From NCBI RefSeq assembly GCF_027924405.1, contig NZ_AP026978.1, positions 2,108,001 to 2,172,000 on the forward strand: a DNA stretch of 64,000 nucleotides, given 5' to 3'. A model generated the notes under the pieces. It was not told the DNA's origin. It did not search any database and saw nothing but the letters and a program-made list of their open reading frames with translations. Within the stretch, counting starts at the first letter, position 1; each line of letters starts with the position of its first letter. Of the stretch, positions 16,632 through 25,340 are shown piece after piece. The position numbers were made by a program, and so were the translations under genes. Source of the DNA: Nocardia sputorum. Lineage in GTDB: Bacteria; Actinomycetota; Actinomycetes; Mycobacteriales; Mycobacteriaceae.

Positions 16632-19106
16632 GTGAACGAACCCGCGGCGGACACCTCCGCCACCGAGGCGGACGGTCCGGCCGCGGGTACCCCGGGCGTG
16701 GCGCTGCCGATCGCCCGGGTGCTTCCGCTGTTGTCGCCGGCGCATCTCGACCGCGACTTCGACTACCTGGTGCCCCCCGAGCTGGACGAGATCGCCCAGC
16801 CGGGGGTCCGGGTGCGTGTCCGTTTCGCCGGTCGGCTGGTCGACGGGTATCTCCTGGCGCGGTCGGCGCACAGTGACCACGGCGGGAAGCTGGTCAAGCT
16901 CGAACGCGTCGTTTCCGGCGAGCGGGTGCTGACCCCGGAGATTCTGGAACTGGCGGACAAGGTGGCAGCCCGCTACGCGGGTACCCGCGCCGATGTCCTG
17001 CGGCTTGCCATTCCACCGCGCCATGCCCGCACGGAAATCGGCGGGAAGAAGAAGTCCGGTGGGGCACAGGACAATTCCGACGATCCCACGGGTCCCTCTT
17101 CTGCTTCCCCTGGGACATCGGGGGGCGCCGGCGGGGCCGGGATGTCATGTGAACCGGCGGTTTCCGTGCAGAACGCGGACACGAACTCCACGCCCGCCGC
17201 GTTACCCCGCACTCCGCGTCCTGCGGATTCTGCTGTGTCGCAAGCCGATTCGGTGGACGTCTCCCACGAGACCGCGCGAGAGCCTACCGAAACCGTCGAC
17301 GCGGCTGAGCCGGGCGATCCGGACCCTGCGAGCTGGGACACCGCCCGAGATGCGGGCTCGCCCGAGGGGGACACTGCTGCGCTCGAAGGCCAGTCCTCCT
17401 CCGCGCCAATAGAACCGCGCTCCGAAGGCGGAGGGGTTCCCGCGGCAACCGGCAGCGGCGCGGAGACGGGCTGTGCGGACTCGGCGCTCGAGGCCGTGGA
17501 TCTCGCTGCGTGGGAGCGTTACGTGCACGGCTCGGCATTCGTCGGTGCGCTCGCGCAAGCGAAAGGGGCACGCGCGGCGTGGCAGGCACTGCCCGGCGAG
17601 GACTGGCCACGGCGGCTGGCGGAACTCGCCGCCGTGGTGGCCCGGCAGGGGCGCAGCGCGATCCTCATGGTCCCCGACCAACGCGACCTCGATCGGGTGC
17701 TGGCGGAATGCGTTCGACTGGTGGGCGACTCCGCCGTCGGGCTGGCCGCCGGCCTCGGCCCCGCGGCACGGTACCGGCGTTGGCTCGCGGTGCTGCGCGG
17801 TTCGGCGCGCGTGGTGGTCGGCACGCGGAGCGCGGTATTCGCACCCGCGGGTGAACTCGGGTTGATCGCGCTGTGGGACGACGGCGACGACACCTACGCC
17901 GAACCGCGCGCACCGTATCCGCACACGCGCGAGGTGGCGATGTTGCGGGCACACGAGACGGGAGCGGCATTCGTCGCGGCGGGTTTCGCGCGGACCGCGG
18001 AGATCCAAGCGGTGGTCGATTCCGGCTGGGCGCACGATCTGGTCGCCGATCGCGCGGTGCTGCGCAAGGCCGCGCCGCGAATCAGCGCACCGGGTGACAG
18101 CGATCTCGCGTTGGAGCGCGATCCGGTCGCGCGTGCCGTCCGGATTCCCGGCGTCGCCTTCGCGGCTGCCCGCGCCGCGTTGAAGGAGGGCGCGCCGGTG
18201 CTGGTGCAAGTGCCGCGCCGGGGGTACATCCCCGCGCTGGCCTGCGGGAAGTGTCGTACTCCGGCGCGGTGTAGACATTGCAACGGACCGCTTGCGCTGC
18301 CCGGCACCGGCCGATCGGCCGATGCCGCTGCCTCCGCGCAGAGCCCCGCTTGCCGCTGGTGCGGGATCACCGAGGCCGCCTTCCGATGCTCCACCTGCGG
18401 TTCGCGCGCGCTGCGCGCCGTGGTGATCGGGGCCGCGCGCACGGCGGAGGAACTCGGTCGCGCCTTTCCCGGCGTGCCGATCCGTGGTTCCGGCGGCGGC
18501 ACCGTGCTCGACACCGTGGAGCAGGGTCCGCAGGTGGTCGTGGCCACAGTCGGCGCCGAACCCGTGGCCCCCGGCGGGTACGGCGTCGCGCTGCTGCTCG
18601 ACGGATGGGCCTTGCTCGGCCGCGCCGACCTGCGAGCCGCCGAGGACGCGCTGCGCCGCTGGATGGCCGCCGCGGCGCTGGTGCGCGCGCACGGCCAGGT
18701 CGTCATCGTGGCCGAGCCGTCCATCCCCACCGTGCAGGCACTGGTCCGATGGGATCCGGTCGGCGCGGCGCGCGCGGAGGTCGCGGCGCGGGCCGAGGTG
18801 GGCTTCCCGCCCGCGGTCCGGCTCGCCGCGATCGACGGCACCGCCGACACCATCGCCGAACTGCTCGCGGCGGCGGACCTGCCCGATACGGTCGACCGAC
18901 TCGGACCGGTGCCGCTGCCGGACGGCGCCCGCAAACCGTTCTCCTCCGGCGATGCGCCCGCCGAAGTCGAACGCTTGCTCCTGCGGGTGGAGCGCCGCCG
19001 GGGATCGGCGCTCGCGCGTGCCCTGCGCGCCGCCCAGGCGGTCCGCAGCACGCATCGTTCCGACGCCCCGCTCCGCGTGCAGATCGACCCGGTCGACATA
19101 GGCTGA
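16632..19106 (+). CDS. priA: Primosomal protein N' (PriA), helicase-defective actinobacterial type
   Basis: 824 residues; M. tuberculosis PriA is about 655. The N-terminal DNA-binding domain (ARVLPLLSPAHLDRDFDYLV) and C-terminal helicase-like fold are recognisable, as are eight cysteines of the zinc module (CGKCRTPARCRHC; CRWCGITEAAFRCSTC). The Walker A site is absent (AWQALPGEDW stands where GVTGSGKT would be) and the DEEH box reads WDDGDD. It should therefore load replication restart factors without helicase activity. A low-complexity Ser/Pro/Glu/Asp-rich insert fills residues about 137-283. GTG start 13 bases after metK. Confidence 0.9.
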   Translation: MNEPAADTSATEADGPAAGTPGVALPIARVLPLLSPAHLDRDFDYLVPPELDEIAQPGVRVRVRFAGRLVDGYLLARSAHSDHGGKLVKLERVVSGERVLTPEILELADKVAARYAGTRADVLRLAIPPRHARTEIGGKKKSGGAQDNSDDPTGPSSASPGTSGGAGGAGMSCEPAVSVQNADTNSTPAALPRTPRPADSAVSQADSVDVSHETAREPTETVDAAEPGDPDPASWDTARDAGSPEGDTAALEGQSSSAPIEPRSEGGGVPAATGSGAETGCADSALEAVDLAAWERYVHGSAFVGALAQAKGARAAWQALPGEDWPRRLAELAAVVARQGRSAILMVPDQRDLDRVLAECVRLVGDSAVGLAAGLGPAARYRRWLAVLRGSARVVVGTRSAVFAPAGELGLIALWDDGDDTYAEPRAPYPHTREVAMLRAHETGAAFVAAGFARTAEIQAVVDSGWAHDLVADRAVLRKAAPRISAPGDSDLALERDPVARAVRIPGVAFAAARAALKEGAPVLVQVPRRGYIPALACGKCRTPARCRHCNGPLALPGTGRSADAAASAQSPACRWCGITEAAFRCSTCGSRALRAVVIGAARTAEELGRAFPGVPIRGSGGGTVLDTVEQGPQVVVATVGAEPVAPGGYGVALLLDGWALLGRADLRAAEDALRRWMAAAALVRAHGQVVIVAEPSIPTVQALVRWDPVGAARAEVAARAEVGFPPAVRLAAIDGTADTIAELLAAADLPDTVDRLGPVPLPDGARKPFSSGDAPAEVERLLLRVERRRGSALARALRAAQAVRSTHRSDAPLRVQIDPVDIG

Positions 19107-19250
19107 CGCGAGCGGAGCGAAAAGTCCCCGGTCGACCTTCGCCGACCGCACTGCAGCACACCGGCCGCTCCCGTCAGCGGCGGTACGACAGCGCTGGTCA
19201 GTCCAACGCCGCACCCGGGCGAGGACCGCTTCGCAGCCCGCTACCGAGCG

Positions 19251-20093
19251 TCAGGCGAAAGCCGCTCGATTGCGAACGGCCCAGTCGGCGTATTTCGTGG
19301 CCGGCCGTCCGAGTACGCGCGGCACGTCGGGGCTGATCCGCTGCTCGGCGGCGGTCGGCTCGCCGAGGATCGTCAGCGTGTGCTCCACCACCGGTTCGGG
19401 CATGAACTCGAGCATTGCCGAATGCGCCTGCGCCCGAGTCAGTTCCACGAATCGCAGCGGCTCGCCCAGCGCTTCGCCGAGCGCTTCTGCCTGGGCCCGC
19501 GGTGTGGCGAGTTCGGGTCCGGTCAGGGTGTAGACCTGCCCGGCGTGCCGGTCGTCGCGCAACACCGCCGCTGCGACGGCGGCGATATCGGCCGGATCGA
19601 TCGAGGGAAGACCGACATCGCCGAACGGCGCGGCGACCAGACGCTGCGCACGCACCGCATCCGCCCACGCGTAGGTGTTGGAGAAGAACCCGCCCGGGCG
19701 CAGGAAGGTCCATGCCAGCCCGGAGTCCCTGATCGCCTGTTCATAGGCGACGAGCCGGGCGTACCCCGCCGCGTCCGGACGAGTGGCTACGCCTTGTGAG
19801 GACACGAAGACCACGCGCCGCACACCGCCCGCCGCGGCGACCTTCAGCACCTGCTCGGGTTCCGGGCCGGCTACCAACTGCTCACCGGCGACCAAGAGGA
19901 ACAGGGTGTCGGCTCCCGTGACGGCGGGGGAGAGGCTGTCCGGCTCGCCCAGATCCGCCCGAACCGAGCGGACCGCGCCGGGGAGGGAGAGATCCGCGTG
20001 CCGCGCGACGGCCGTGACCTCCTCGCCGGCGTCCGCCAGCAGACGCACGAGCGGCGCGCCGATATTGCCGGTCGCTCCGGTGACCACGATCAT
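19251..20093 (-). CDS. NmrA-like NAD(P)-binding oxidoreductase
   Basis: 280 residues, atypical short-chain dehydrogenase. N-terminal NAD(P) loop IVVTGATGNIGAPLVRLL; no YxxxK catalytic pair, which fits the NmrA/QorB branch (redox sensing or quinone reduction). WTFLRPGGFFSN and PSIDPADIAAVAAAVL are typical of this branch. Divergent from a TetR gene; the 73-base gap contains two similar operators, one covering its promoter, so it is very likely repressed by that TetR protein. The substrate is unknown. Confidence 0.85.
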   Translation of the reverse strand: MIVVTGATGNIGAPLVRLLADAGEEVTAVARHADLSLPGAVRSVRADLGEPDSLSPAVTGADTLFLLVAGEQLVAGPEPEQVLKVAAAGGVRRVVFVSSQGVATRPDAAGYARLVAYEQAIRDSGLAWTFLRPGGFFSNTYAWADAVRAQRLVAAPFGDVGLPSIDPADIAAVAAAVLRDDRHAGQVYTLTGPELATPRAQAEALGEALGEPLRFVELTRAQAHSAMLEFMPEPVVEHTLTILGEPTAAEQRISPDVPRVLGRPATKYADWAVRNRAAFA

Positions 20094-20104
20094 ATGTACT
20101 CCTT

Positions 20105-20124
20105 AGTTAGTTGCCTGACTAAAT
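20105..20124. promoter_or_regulatory. Operator 1 between the NmrA-like gene and its TetR regulator
   Basis: AGTTAGT-TGCCTG-ACTAAAT, an imperfect inverted repeat lying 12-31 bases before the start of the NmrA-like gene. It shares the layout AGTTAGT-N6-ACTxAxT with operator 2. Confidence 0.6.
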
Positions 20125-20156
20125 CCAACCTAGCCGATCGCGGCCACGCTGTCTAC

Positions 20157-20176
20157 AGTTAGTTGTGTGACTGACT
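20157..20176. promoter_or_regulatory. Operator 2, overlapping the tetR start codon
   Basis: AGTTAGT-TGTGTG-ACTGACT. The repeat runs across the GTG at 20167, so repressor binding would block its own gene directly. Its centre lies 52 bases from that of operator 1. Confidence 0.6.
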
Positions 20177-20745
20177 CAGTGGCGGAGACCAAGCTCGGCA
20201 AGCGGGAGCGGCTGATCGAGGCCGCCGTGCGGGTGTTCTATCAACAAGGCGTGGAGAAGACGACGATCGCCGACATCGCCCGGGCCGCGGAGGTCCCGGT
20301 CGGTAACGTCTATTACTACTTCAAGACGAAAGACCAGCTCATCGAGGCTGCGATCGGCTCACACGCGCGCATCCTCGACGCCGTCATCGCCGCGAGCGAC
20401 CAGTATGAGACGCCAGCGGAGCGGCTGAAAGCCCTGATCGCGGGGTGGGTCGCCGATCGCGAGCAGACGGTGCGTTACGGATGCCCGTTCGGCACCTTGT
20501 CCTCGGAACTGGACAAGCGGGGCGGTGGGTTGGACACCGCGGCCGCCGAGGTGATGCGCGTTCTGGTGGATTGGGCCGAACGTCAGTTCGCCGCGATGGG
20601 GCGTGCCGACGCCGACGAGCTGGCGATCGCCTACGTCGCGGCATATCAGGGAATCTCATTGCTCACCAACACTTTTCGCGATCCCGAACTCATGGTCACC
20701 GAAGGGGCGCGGCTGTCGCGCTGGATCGACTCGCTGGGGAACTGA
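20167..20745 (+). CDS. TetR/AcrR family regulator of the divergent NmrA-like gene
   Basis: 192 residues. HTH at residues about 14-60 with PVGNVYYYFKTKDQLIEAAI, the closely conserved recognition helix of the YcdC/AcuR-type TetR proteins; the C-terminal half contains CPFGTLSSELDKRGGGLD, as in TetR_C_11-like regulators of quinone or electrophile responses. The start GTG sits inside a palindromic operator, so the mRNA may be almost leaderless and autoregulated. Effector unknown. Confidence 0.87.
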   Translation: MTDSVAETKLGKRERLIEAAVRVFYQQGVEKTTIADIARAAEVPVGNVYYYFKTKDQLIEAAIGSHARILDAVIAASDQYETPAERLKALIAGWVADREQTVRYGCPFGTLSSELDKRGGGLDTAAAEVMRVLVDWAERQFAAMGRADADELAIAYVAAYQGISLLTNTFRDPELMVTEGARLSRWIDSLGN

Positions 20746-20797
20746 ACTCTCGGCAGGGCTCGGCTCGGGAAACCCGGCCTTGCACTCGATGCATTGC

Positions 20798-20813
20798 CGA
20801 TATATCGTCGATA
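20798..20813. promoter_or_regulatory. Palindromes upstream of the PadR gene
   Basis: CGATATATCG (20798-20807), a perfect palindrome, overlaps TATCG-T-CGATA (20803-20813). AT-rich cores bounded by CG are typical of actinobacterial PadR operators. Located 36-51 bases before the ATG; autoregulation is inferred. Confidence 0.5.
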
Positions 20814-20848
20814 GTGTGAATAGAGCACGAGAGCCCTGGGAGGCTGAC

Positions 20849-21502
20849 ATGGAAAACCAAGAATTTCGCGAATTCGGCCGGCGCGGCCGCGGGCCGCTGC
20901 CCGGTCCGGAAGGCTTCGAACACGGGCGGCGCTTCCGGCGCGGCGGACGTCACGGCTTCGGTCCCGAGTTCGGGCCGGGCTTCGGTCCCGGCTTCGGCCC
21001 TGGCTTCGGCCCGCACTTCGGTCGCGGACGCGGCCGCGGGGGCCGGGGCAGGCGCGGTGACGTCCGCGCCGCCGTGCTGTTGCTGCTCGTCGAGCAGCCG
21101 ATGCACGGGTACGAGCTCATCCAGCAGATCCGCGAGCGCAGCAACGACATCTGGCGGCCGAGCCCCGGATCGATCTACCCCGCGCTGGCGCAACTGGAAG
21201 ACGAGGGCTTGGTCCTCATCGAGAAGGTCGCCGGGCGCAAGACGGCGAAGCTCACCGAGGCCGGCGCCGAGTATGTCGCCGCGCACCGCGACGAGCTGGG
21301 GGATCCCTGGGCGGACGTGCAGCAGGACGTCGGTGCTCAGGCGATGGACCTGCGCGCACTCGTCGGGCAGCTGATGGGGGCGGTGGCGCAGGTCGCCGCG
21401 GCCGGTACTCCGCAGCAGGCGGCGCGTGCGGCGGAGTTGCTGACCGAGACCCGCAAGTCCCTCTATCGCATCCTCGCCGAGGACGAGACCCCCGATAAGT
21501 AG
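20849..21502 (+). CDS. PadR family transcriptional regulator with Gly-Phe-Gly-Pro N-terminal tail
   Basis: 217 residues. The PadR winged helix is about residues 65-140: AVLLLLVEQPMHGYELIQ, then WRPSPGSIYPALAQLEDEGL and the wing lysine stretch VAGRKTAKLTEAG. The first 60 residues are a low-complexity basic tail with tandem FGPxFGPGFGP units and GRGRGRGGRGRRG. Start chosen at ATG 20849 with GGGAGG upstream; the open frame reaches back 82 codons into the tetR gene without coding character. The target is not obvious; the next gene is a secreted lipase 60 bases downstream. Confidence 0.87.
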   Translation: MENQEFREFGRRGRGPLPGPEGFEHGRRFRRGGRHGFGPEFGPGFGPGFGPGFGPHFGRGRGRGGRGRRGDVRAAVLLLLVEQPMHGYELIQQIRERSNDIWRPSPGSIYPALAQLEDEGLVLIEKVAGRKTAKLTEAGAEYVAAHRDELGDPWADVQQDVGAQAMDLRALVGQLMGAVAQVAAAGTPQQAARAAELLTETRKSLYRILAEDETPDK

Positions 21503-21562
21503 GGGAGGCGAAACACCCCTATACCGCGCGCATTTCGAGTCGATCGGAGGGATCATTGTGAG

Positions 21563-22570
21563 ATGCGACAGTCGAGTCGAGCGGGAGCTTGGGGTAGTTC
21601 ACACTTGCGTCGCGCCGTGCTGGCCTTTGTGGTCGCCGGCGCGGCCGCGCTGGGGCCGGGCGTGGCGTCGGCCGGGCCGCTCGGCCTCCGCCCGCCAGAC
21701 GTGCCGACGGACGCCGCCCCGCCACAATCCGATCACTTGGCCGCCGCCTGGTATCAGAAGAGCCACCCGAACGCGGTCCCGAGCGGTACGAACGACTTCG
21801 GCTGCGTGCCCAGCGCCCAGCATCCCCGTCCGGTGGTCCTCGCGCACGGCACCGACTCCTCGGCCTATTCCGACTGGTCGGGAATAGCGCCGCGGCTCAC
21901 CGCGGCAGGATTCTGCGTCTTCGCGCTGAACTACGGCGGCAAGCCAGGCGCGGACAGTTACGGCACCGAGGACCTGGTACTCAGTGCCTATCAGATCGGC
22001 GCGTTCGTCGATCAGGTGCTCGCGGCGACCCGCTCGGCCAAGGTCGACCTGGTCGGATTCTCCCAAGGCGCCAACGTGACTCGGTACTACGTCAACAAGC
22101 TGGGCGGTGCGCCCAAGGTCGACCAGTGGGTCGGCCTCGCCTCGCCCAGCTACGGCGGGGTGATGTACGGGCTGGTGCCGGTGGCCCAGGCGATTCCCGG
22201 CGCACTGCAGGCGTTCGCCCAGGTGACATCGCTCGCCGCGGTGCAGCAGGCCGAAGGATCGCAGATCATGCTCGAGCTCAACGAGGGCGGCGACACGGTG
22301 CCCGGCGTGCGGTACGTGACCGTCGGCAGCCACGTCGACGAGATGATCCAGCCGTTCGAGAACATCGCGCTGCGCGGCCCGGGCGCGCGGAACATCGCCC
22401 TGCAGGACCTGTGTCCCGCCGACCTCACCGGGCACTTCCACATGGTGTACGACCCGTTCGTGCAGGAGTTGCTGCTGACTGTGCTGGAGCCGAGCAGTCC
22501 CGCACCGGTGTGCCGGCCGGTTCCGCTCGGGACCGGCATTCCCGAAGTCATCATCGCGGGCAATTCCTGA
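21563..22570 (+). CDS. Secreted lipase/esterase (class 2 lipase, alpha/beta hydrolase)
   Basis: 335 residues. Signal peptide: RR at residues 16-17, hydrophobic AVLAFVVAGAAALGPGVA, probable cleavage after ASA near residue 37. The oxyanion region is VVLAHGTDSSAYSDW; the nucleophile elbow is GFSQG near residue 175; Asp and His candidates follow (EGGDTVPG; LTGHFHM). Belongs to the EstB/LipA-type triacylglycerol lipase family of Streptomyces and Nocardia. Cysteines at FGCVP, GFCVF, DLCPA and PVCRP suggest disulfides, as expected outside the cell. The ATG has only a distant GGAGG. Confidence 0.88.
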   Translation: MRQSSRAGAWGSSHLRRAVLAFVVAGAAALGPGVASAGPLGLRPPDVPTDAAPPQSDHLAAAWYQKSHPNAVPSGTNDFGCVPSAQHPRPVVLAHGTDSSAYSDWSGIAPRLTAAGFCVFALNYGGKPGADSYGTEDLVLSAYQIGAFVDQVLAATRSAKVDLVGFSQGANVTRYYVNKLGGAPKVDQWVGLASPSYGGVMYGLVPVAQAIPGALQAFAQVTSLAAVQQAEGSQIMLELNEGGDTVPGVRYVTVGSHVDEMIQPFENIALRGPGARNIALQDLCPADLTGHFHMVYDPFVQELLLTVLEPSSPAPVCRPVPLGTGIPEVIIAGNS

Positions 22571-22945
22571 GGCGCGCTCTGCCGAGCCCCTGCATGTCGC
22601 GGGTTCACTCGGTCGTCGCCGAGTGCGCGTGGGCCGGTGGGCGCGTGCCGAGCGCACTCGGCGGGAGCGGTTGCCTGCGGCTGATGCGAACCGGCGGGCC
22701 GCCATCTCGCTGCCCGCGAACTGGAGGTTGTCTCGGAGTCGACGTCGACGACGTGAATCGCTTGTTTCGACCTTCCTTCGCTCCCGTGCGGATGGTTGCT
22801 GTTCGAGGTCCTCGACGCGTTCGCCGCAAGGGGACGCGGCGATCGGCGGACGCCGATGACCTGCGGCGAAGTCCCTCCGTCCATCGATGATCGTGGGACT
22901 CGACGACGCTTTCGTGACCGGCGCGGGCAAAGTGTATCCACCGAG
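22571..22945. other. Gene-free interval
   Basis: 375 bases between the lipase and the next TetR unit. Open frames on both strands are arginine/serine-rich and lack ribosome sites. No clear terminator hairpin. I see nothing else in it. Confidence 0.5.
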
Positions 22946-22962
22946 TTCAATCATTGATTGAA
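22946..22962. promoter_or_regulatory. Perfect 17-base palindrome, probable operator of the TetR-OYE unit
   Basis: TTCAATCA-T-TGATTGAA, perfect 8-base arms around one base, 30 bases before the chosen tetR start. AT-rich against a GC-rich background. Confidence 0.65.
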
Positions 22963-22992
22963 TCAACGATGGAAACGTGCTTGACTGTGCGC

Positions 22993-23571
22993 ATGCCGAA
23001 ATCGGTCTCCGAAGCCGCGACCACCCGCGCTCGCTTGCTGACCGCCGCCGAACGCCTGCTGCTCGAGGGCCGGTACGACGAGGTGTCGGTGCGGAGCATC
23101 TGCGCGCAGGCCGGAGCGAATCCGGCGGCGGTGCACTACCACTTCGGGTCGAAGGACGCCCTGGTCGCCGCGTTGCTCGAGGAGCGGCTGGGACCGGTGT
23201 GGGCGGACCGTCTGGCCGCCGTCACCGGCGCGCACGGATCCATCGCCGAGGTGGTCGACGCGGTGATCGAACCGTTCGTCGAGTTGTCCGCCGATCCGGT
23301 GGGCCGTCTGCATCTGCGATTGCTGGCGCAATTCGTGCTCGGCAGGCAGGTGACCGAATGGCGGCAGCCCTGGTTCCGCATCGATGCGTGGGTGAGTCTG
23401 TTGCCGGGGCTGAGCGAGCGCGAGAGCAGGCGCCGGTGGATGTTGGCGTTCGACCTCGTCATCATGCGATTCGGCAGCGCCGAACACCGGGAGTTGTCGC
23501 CGGAGGCGGTGGCCACCCTCCGGGAATTCGTGGTGGCCGGATTGACCGCGCCGACAGGAGAGAAACGATGA
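22993..23571 (+). CDS. TetR family regulator of the adjacent OYE gene
   Basis: 192 residues from ATG 22993 (MPKSVSEAAT). In-frame starts further upstream (ATG 22969, TTG 22954) are less likely because the latter lies in the operator. The HTH spans residues about 12-58 with NPAAVHYHFGSKDALVAALL; the C-terminal half is TetR_C-like with WRQPWFRIDAW. Its TGA overlaps the ATG of the flavin oxidoreductase gene (ATGA), so regulator and enzyme form one operon controlled by the palindrome upstream. Confidence 0.87.
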   Translation: MPKSVSEAATTRARLLTAAERLLLEGRYDEVSVRSICAQAGANPAAVHYHFGSKDALVAALLEERLGPVWADRLAAVTGAHGSIAEVVDAVIEPFVELSADPVGRLHLRLLAQFVLGRQVTEWRQPWFRIDAWVSLLPGLSERESRRRWMLAFDLVIMRFGSAEHRELSPEAVATLREFVVAGLTAPTGEKR

Positions 23572-24791
23572 ACGACGTATTCGCACCGGCCCAGCTCGGG
23601 CCGATCACCCTGCGCAATCGGGTGATCAAGGCCGCGACCTTCGAAGGCCGTACACCGGACGCGGTGGTGACCGACGAATTGATCGAGTTCCATCGCGAGG
23701 TGGCCGCCGGTGGGGTCGGGATGACAACGGTGGCGTATTGCGCTGTCGCTCCCGGTGGCCGGACCGACCGGCACCAGATCTGGATGCGTCCCGACGCGGT
23801 GCCGGGGCTGCGCAGGCTCACCGAGGCCGTCCATGGCGAGGGCGCCGCGGTGAGCGCGCAGATCGGCCATGCCGGCCCGGTGGCGAACGCGGCTTCCAAC
23901 CGGGCTCCGGCGCTGGCGCCGAGCCGGATGCTCAGCCCGCTCTCGATGCGCATGATGCGAAGCCCCGACGAGAACGGGATCCGCGAACTGGTGGCGGCTC
24001 ACGCCGACGCGGCGAAGCTGGCGGAGGAGGCGGGCTTCGACGCGGTCGAGATCCATTTCGGGCACAACTATCTGGTGAGCTCGTTCCTGAGCCCGAAGCT
24101 GAACCGCCGCTCGGACCGGTACGGCGGCAGCTTGGCCAACCGGGCGCGGCTGGCGCGCGAGATCGCCGCCGCGGTGCGGCAGGCCGTGGGCGGCCGCCTC
24201 GCGGTGACGGCGAAGCTGAATATGGAGGACGGCGTGCGTGGCGGGCTCACCGTGCCCGAGTCGGTGCAGGTCGCCGCGTGGCTGGAAGCCGACGGCAGCC
24301 TGGACGCCCTGGAACTCACGGCGGGCAGCTCGCTGCTCAACCCGATGCTGCTGTTCCACGGCGACGCTCCGCGGCGGTCGTTCGCCGGCGTTCTACCCGT
24401 GCCGGCGCGATGGGGCTTCCGGGCGGTCGGCAAGGCATTCTTGAAGGAGTATCCGTATCGGGAGGCGTATCTGCTGGAGCGAGCGCGGCACTTCCGGCGG
24501 GAGTTGTCGATGCCGCTGGTTCTGCTCGGTGGCATCACGAACGCGGACACCATGCGGCTGGCGATGGCGGAAGGCTTCGAGTTCGTCGCCATGGGCCGTG
24601 CACTGCTCCGGGAGCCGAACCTGTTGCGCCGCATCCAGTCGGATGCGTCGACCCGCTCGGCCTGCGTGCACTGCAACGAGTGCATGCCCACGATCTACAC
24701 GTGTACGCGCTGTGTGTTCCGTCCCGACCAGCCGCGAGAACCCGTTGAGCTGACGATGTCGGGGCTCGGCGGTACCGAAGCGCGGGCATAG
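23568..24791 (+). CDS. NADH:flavin oxidoreductase, old yellow enzyme family
   Basis: 407 residues. FMN-dependent (beta/alpha)8 barrel reducing activated C=C bonds. Seen: LRNRVIKAATFEGRTPD at the N-terminus, QIGHAGPVANAAS, active-site HFGHNYLVSSFLSPKLNRR then RYGGSLANRARL, and the phosphate loop GGITNADTMRLAMAEGFEFV. The C-terminus has a cysteine cluster CVHCNECMPTIYTCTRC, reminiscent of the iron-sulfur motif of 2,4-dienoyl-CoA reductase-type enzymes but without the second flavin domain. Translationally coupled to the TetR gene. The substrate is unknown. Confidence 0.9.
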   Translation: MNDVFAPAQLGPITLRNRVIKAATFEGRTPDAVVTDELIEFHREVAAGGVGMTTVAYCAVAPGGRTDRHQIWMRPDAVPGLRRLTEAVHGEGAAVSAQIGHAGPVANAASNRAPALAPSRMLSPLSMRMMRSPDENGIRELVAAHADAAKLAEEAGFDAVEIHFGHNYLVSSFLSPKLNRRSDRYGGSLANRARLAREIAAAVRQAVGGRLAVTAKLNMEDGVRGGLTVPESVQVAAWLEADGSLDALELTAGSSLLNPMLLFHGDAPRRSFAGVLPVPARWGFRAVGKAFLKEYPYREAYLLERARHFRRELSMPLVLLGGITNADTMRLAMAEGFEFVAMGRALLREPNLLRRIQSDASTRSACVHCNECMPTIYTCTRCVFRPDQPREPVELTMSGLGGTEARA

Positions 24792-24809
24792 GATCGGCGA
24801 TCGACTCCG

Positions 24810-25226
24810 ATGCAGCAGCCGGAGGGGATCGCCGGCGCGAGCGAACTCACCCGGCCGATCTTCAACGTCCTGGGGCAGGACCTGCCCCGCGGCTTCTTCT
24901 TGATGGTCAAACGAGGTGGTGCGCTGGTACCCCCGATCACACCGCTGGACCCCGCCCTGCTGTCGGACGACCACGCCTACGCCGTCCGCCTCACCGAGCA
25001 ACGCGTCGAGTTCTTCATCGACGGGGCGCCGGTGGGCGCGTTCGGGAGCCCGCCGCACGGCAAGGGCGTCAACATCCTGCAGAAGCCGGTCCCGCTGCTC
25101 GGGCAAGCCTGGCTCGACGGCAGCTACTGGTTCCCGCTGCCGATCCCGGAGTACAACGACCGTGAGCAGCGGCTCACGATGACGCGGGACCGGCAGGGTC
25201 CGAGCGAGACCACCCCGCTGCGCTGA
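24810..25226 (+). CDS. Hypothetical protein, possible C-terminal piece of a lectin/glucanase-like fold
   Basis: 138 residues, in the same reading frame as the OYE gene and separated from it only by one TAG and six codons. No good ribosome site precedes the ATG. AYAVRLTEQRVEFFIDGAPV resembles the strand pair YEIxWTPDxVEFYVDG found in concanavalin-like glucanase and laminin-G folds, but the usual N-terminal half and any catalytic motif are absent. It could be a 3' gene fragment, or a small stand-alone protein. Function not assigned. Confidence 0.55.
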   Translation: MQQPEGIAGASELTRPIFNVLGQDLPRGFFLMVKRGGALVPPITPLDPALLSDDHAYAVRLTEQRVEFFIDGAPVGAFGSPPHGKGVNILQKPVPLLGQAWLDGSYWFPLPIPEYNDREQRLTMTRDRQGPSETTPLR

Positions 25227-25340
25227 CCCGACCGGCGCGATGGGCGCGCCGCGCCGAACTTTCTCGCCGCAGCTGGTTCGAGGCCGGTCTCCCGGGTATG
25301 CGCGAGATGTCAGCTTGTTCCGATATTCCAGGAGGTTGTT

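Noticed and set aside
20950..21025. Tandem repeat considered as a CRISPR or minisatellite
   Set aside because: Units of about 12 bases in frame inside the PadR gene encode FGPGFGP; no spacers.
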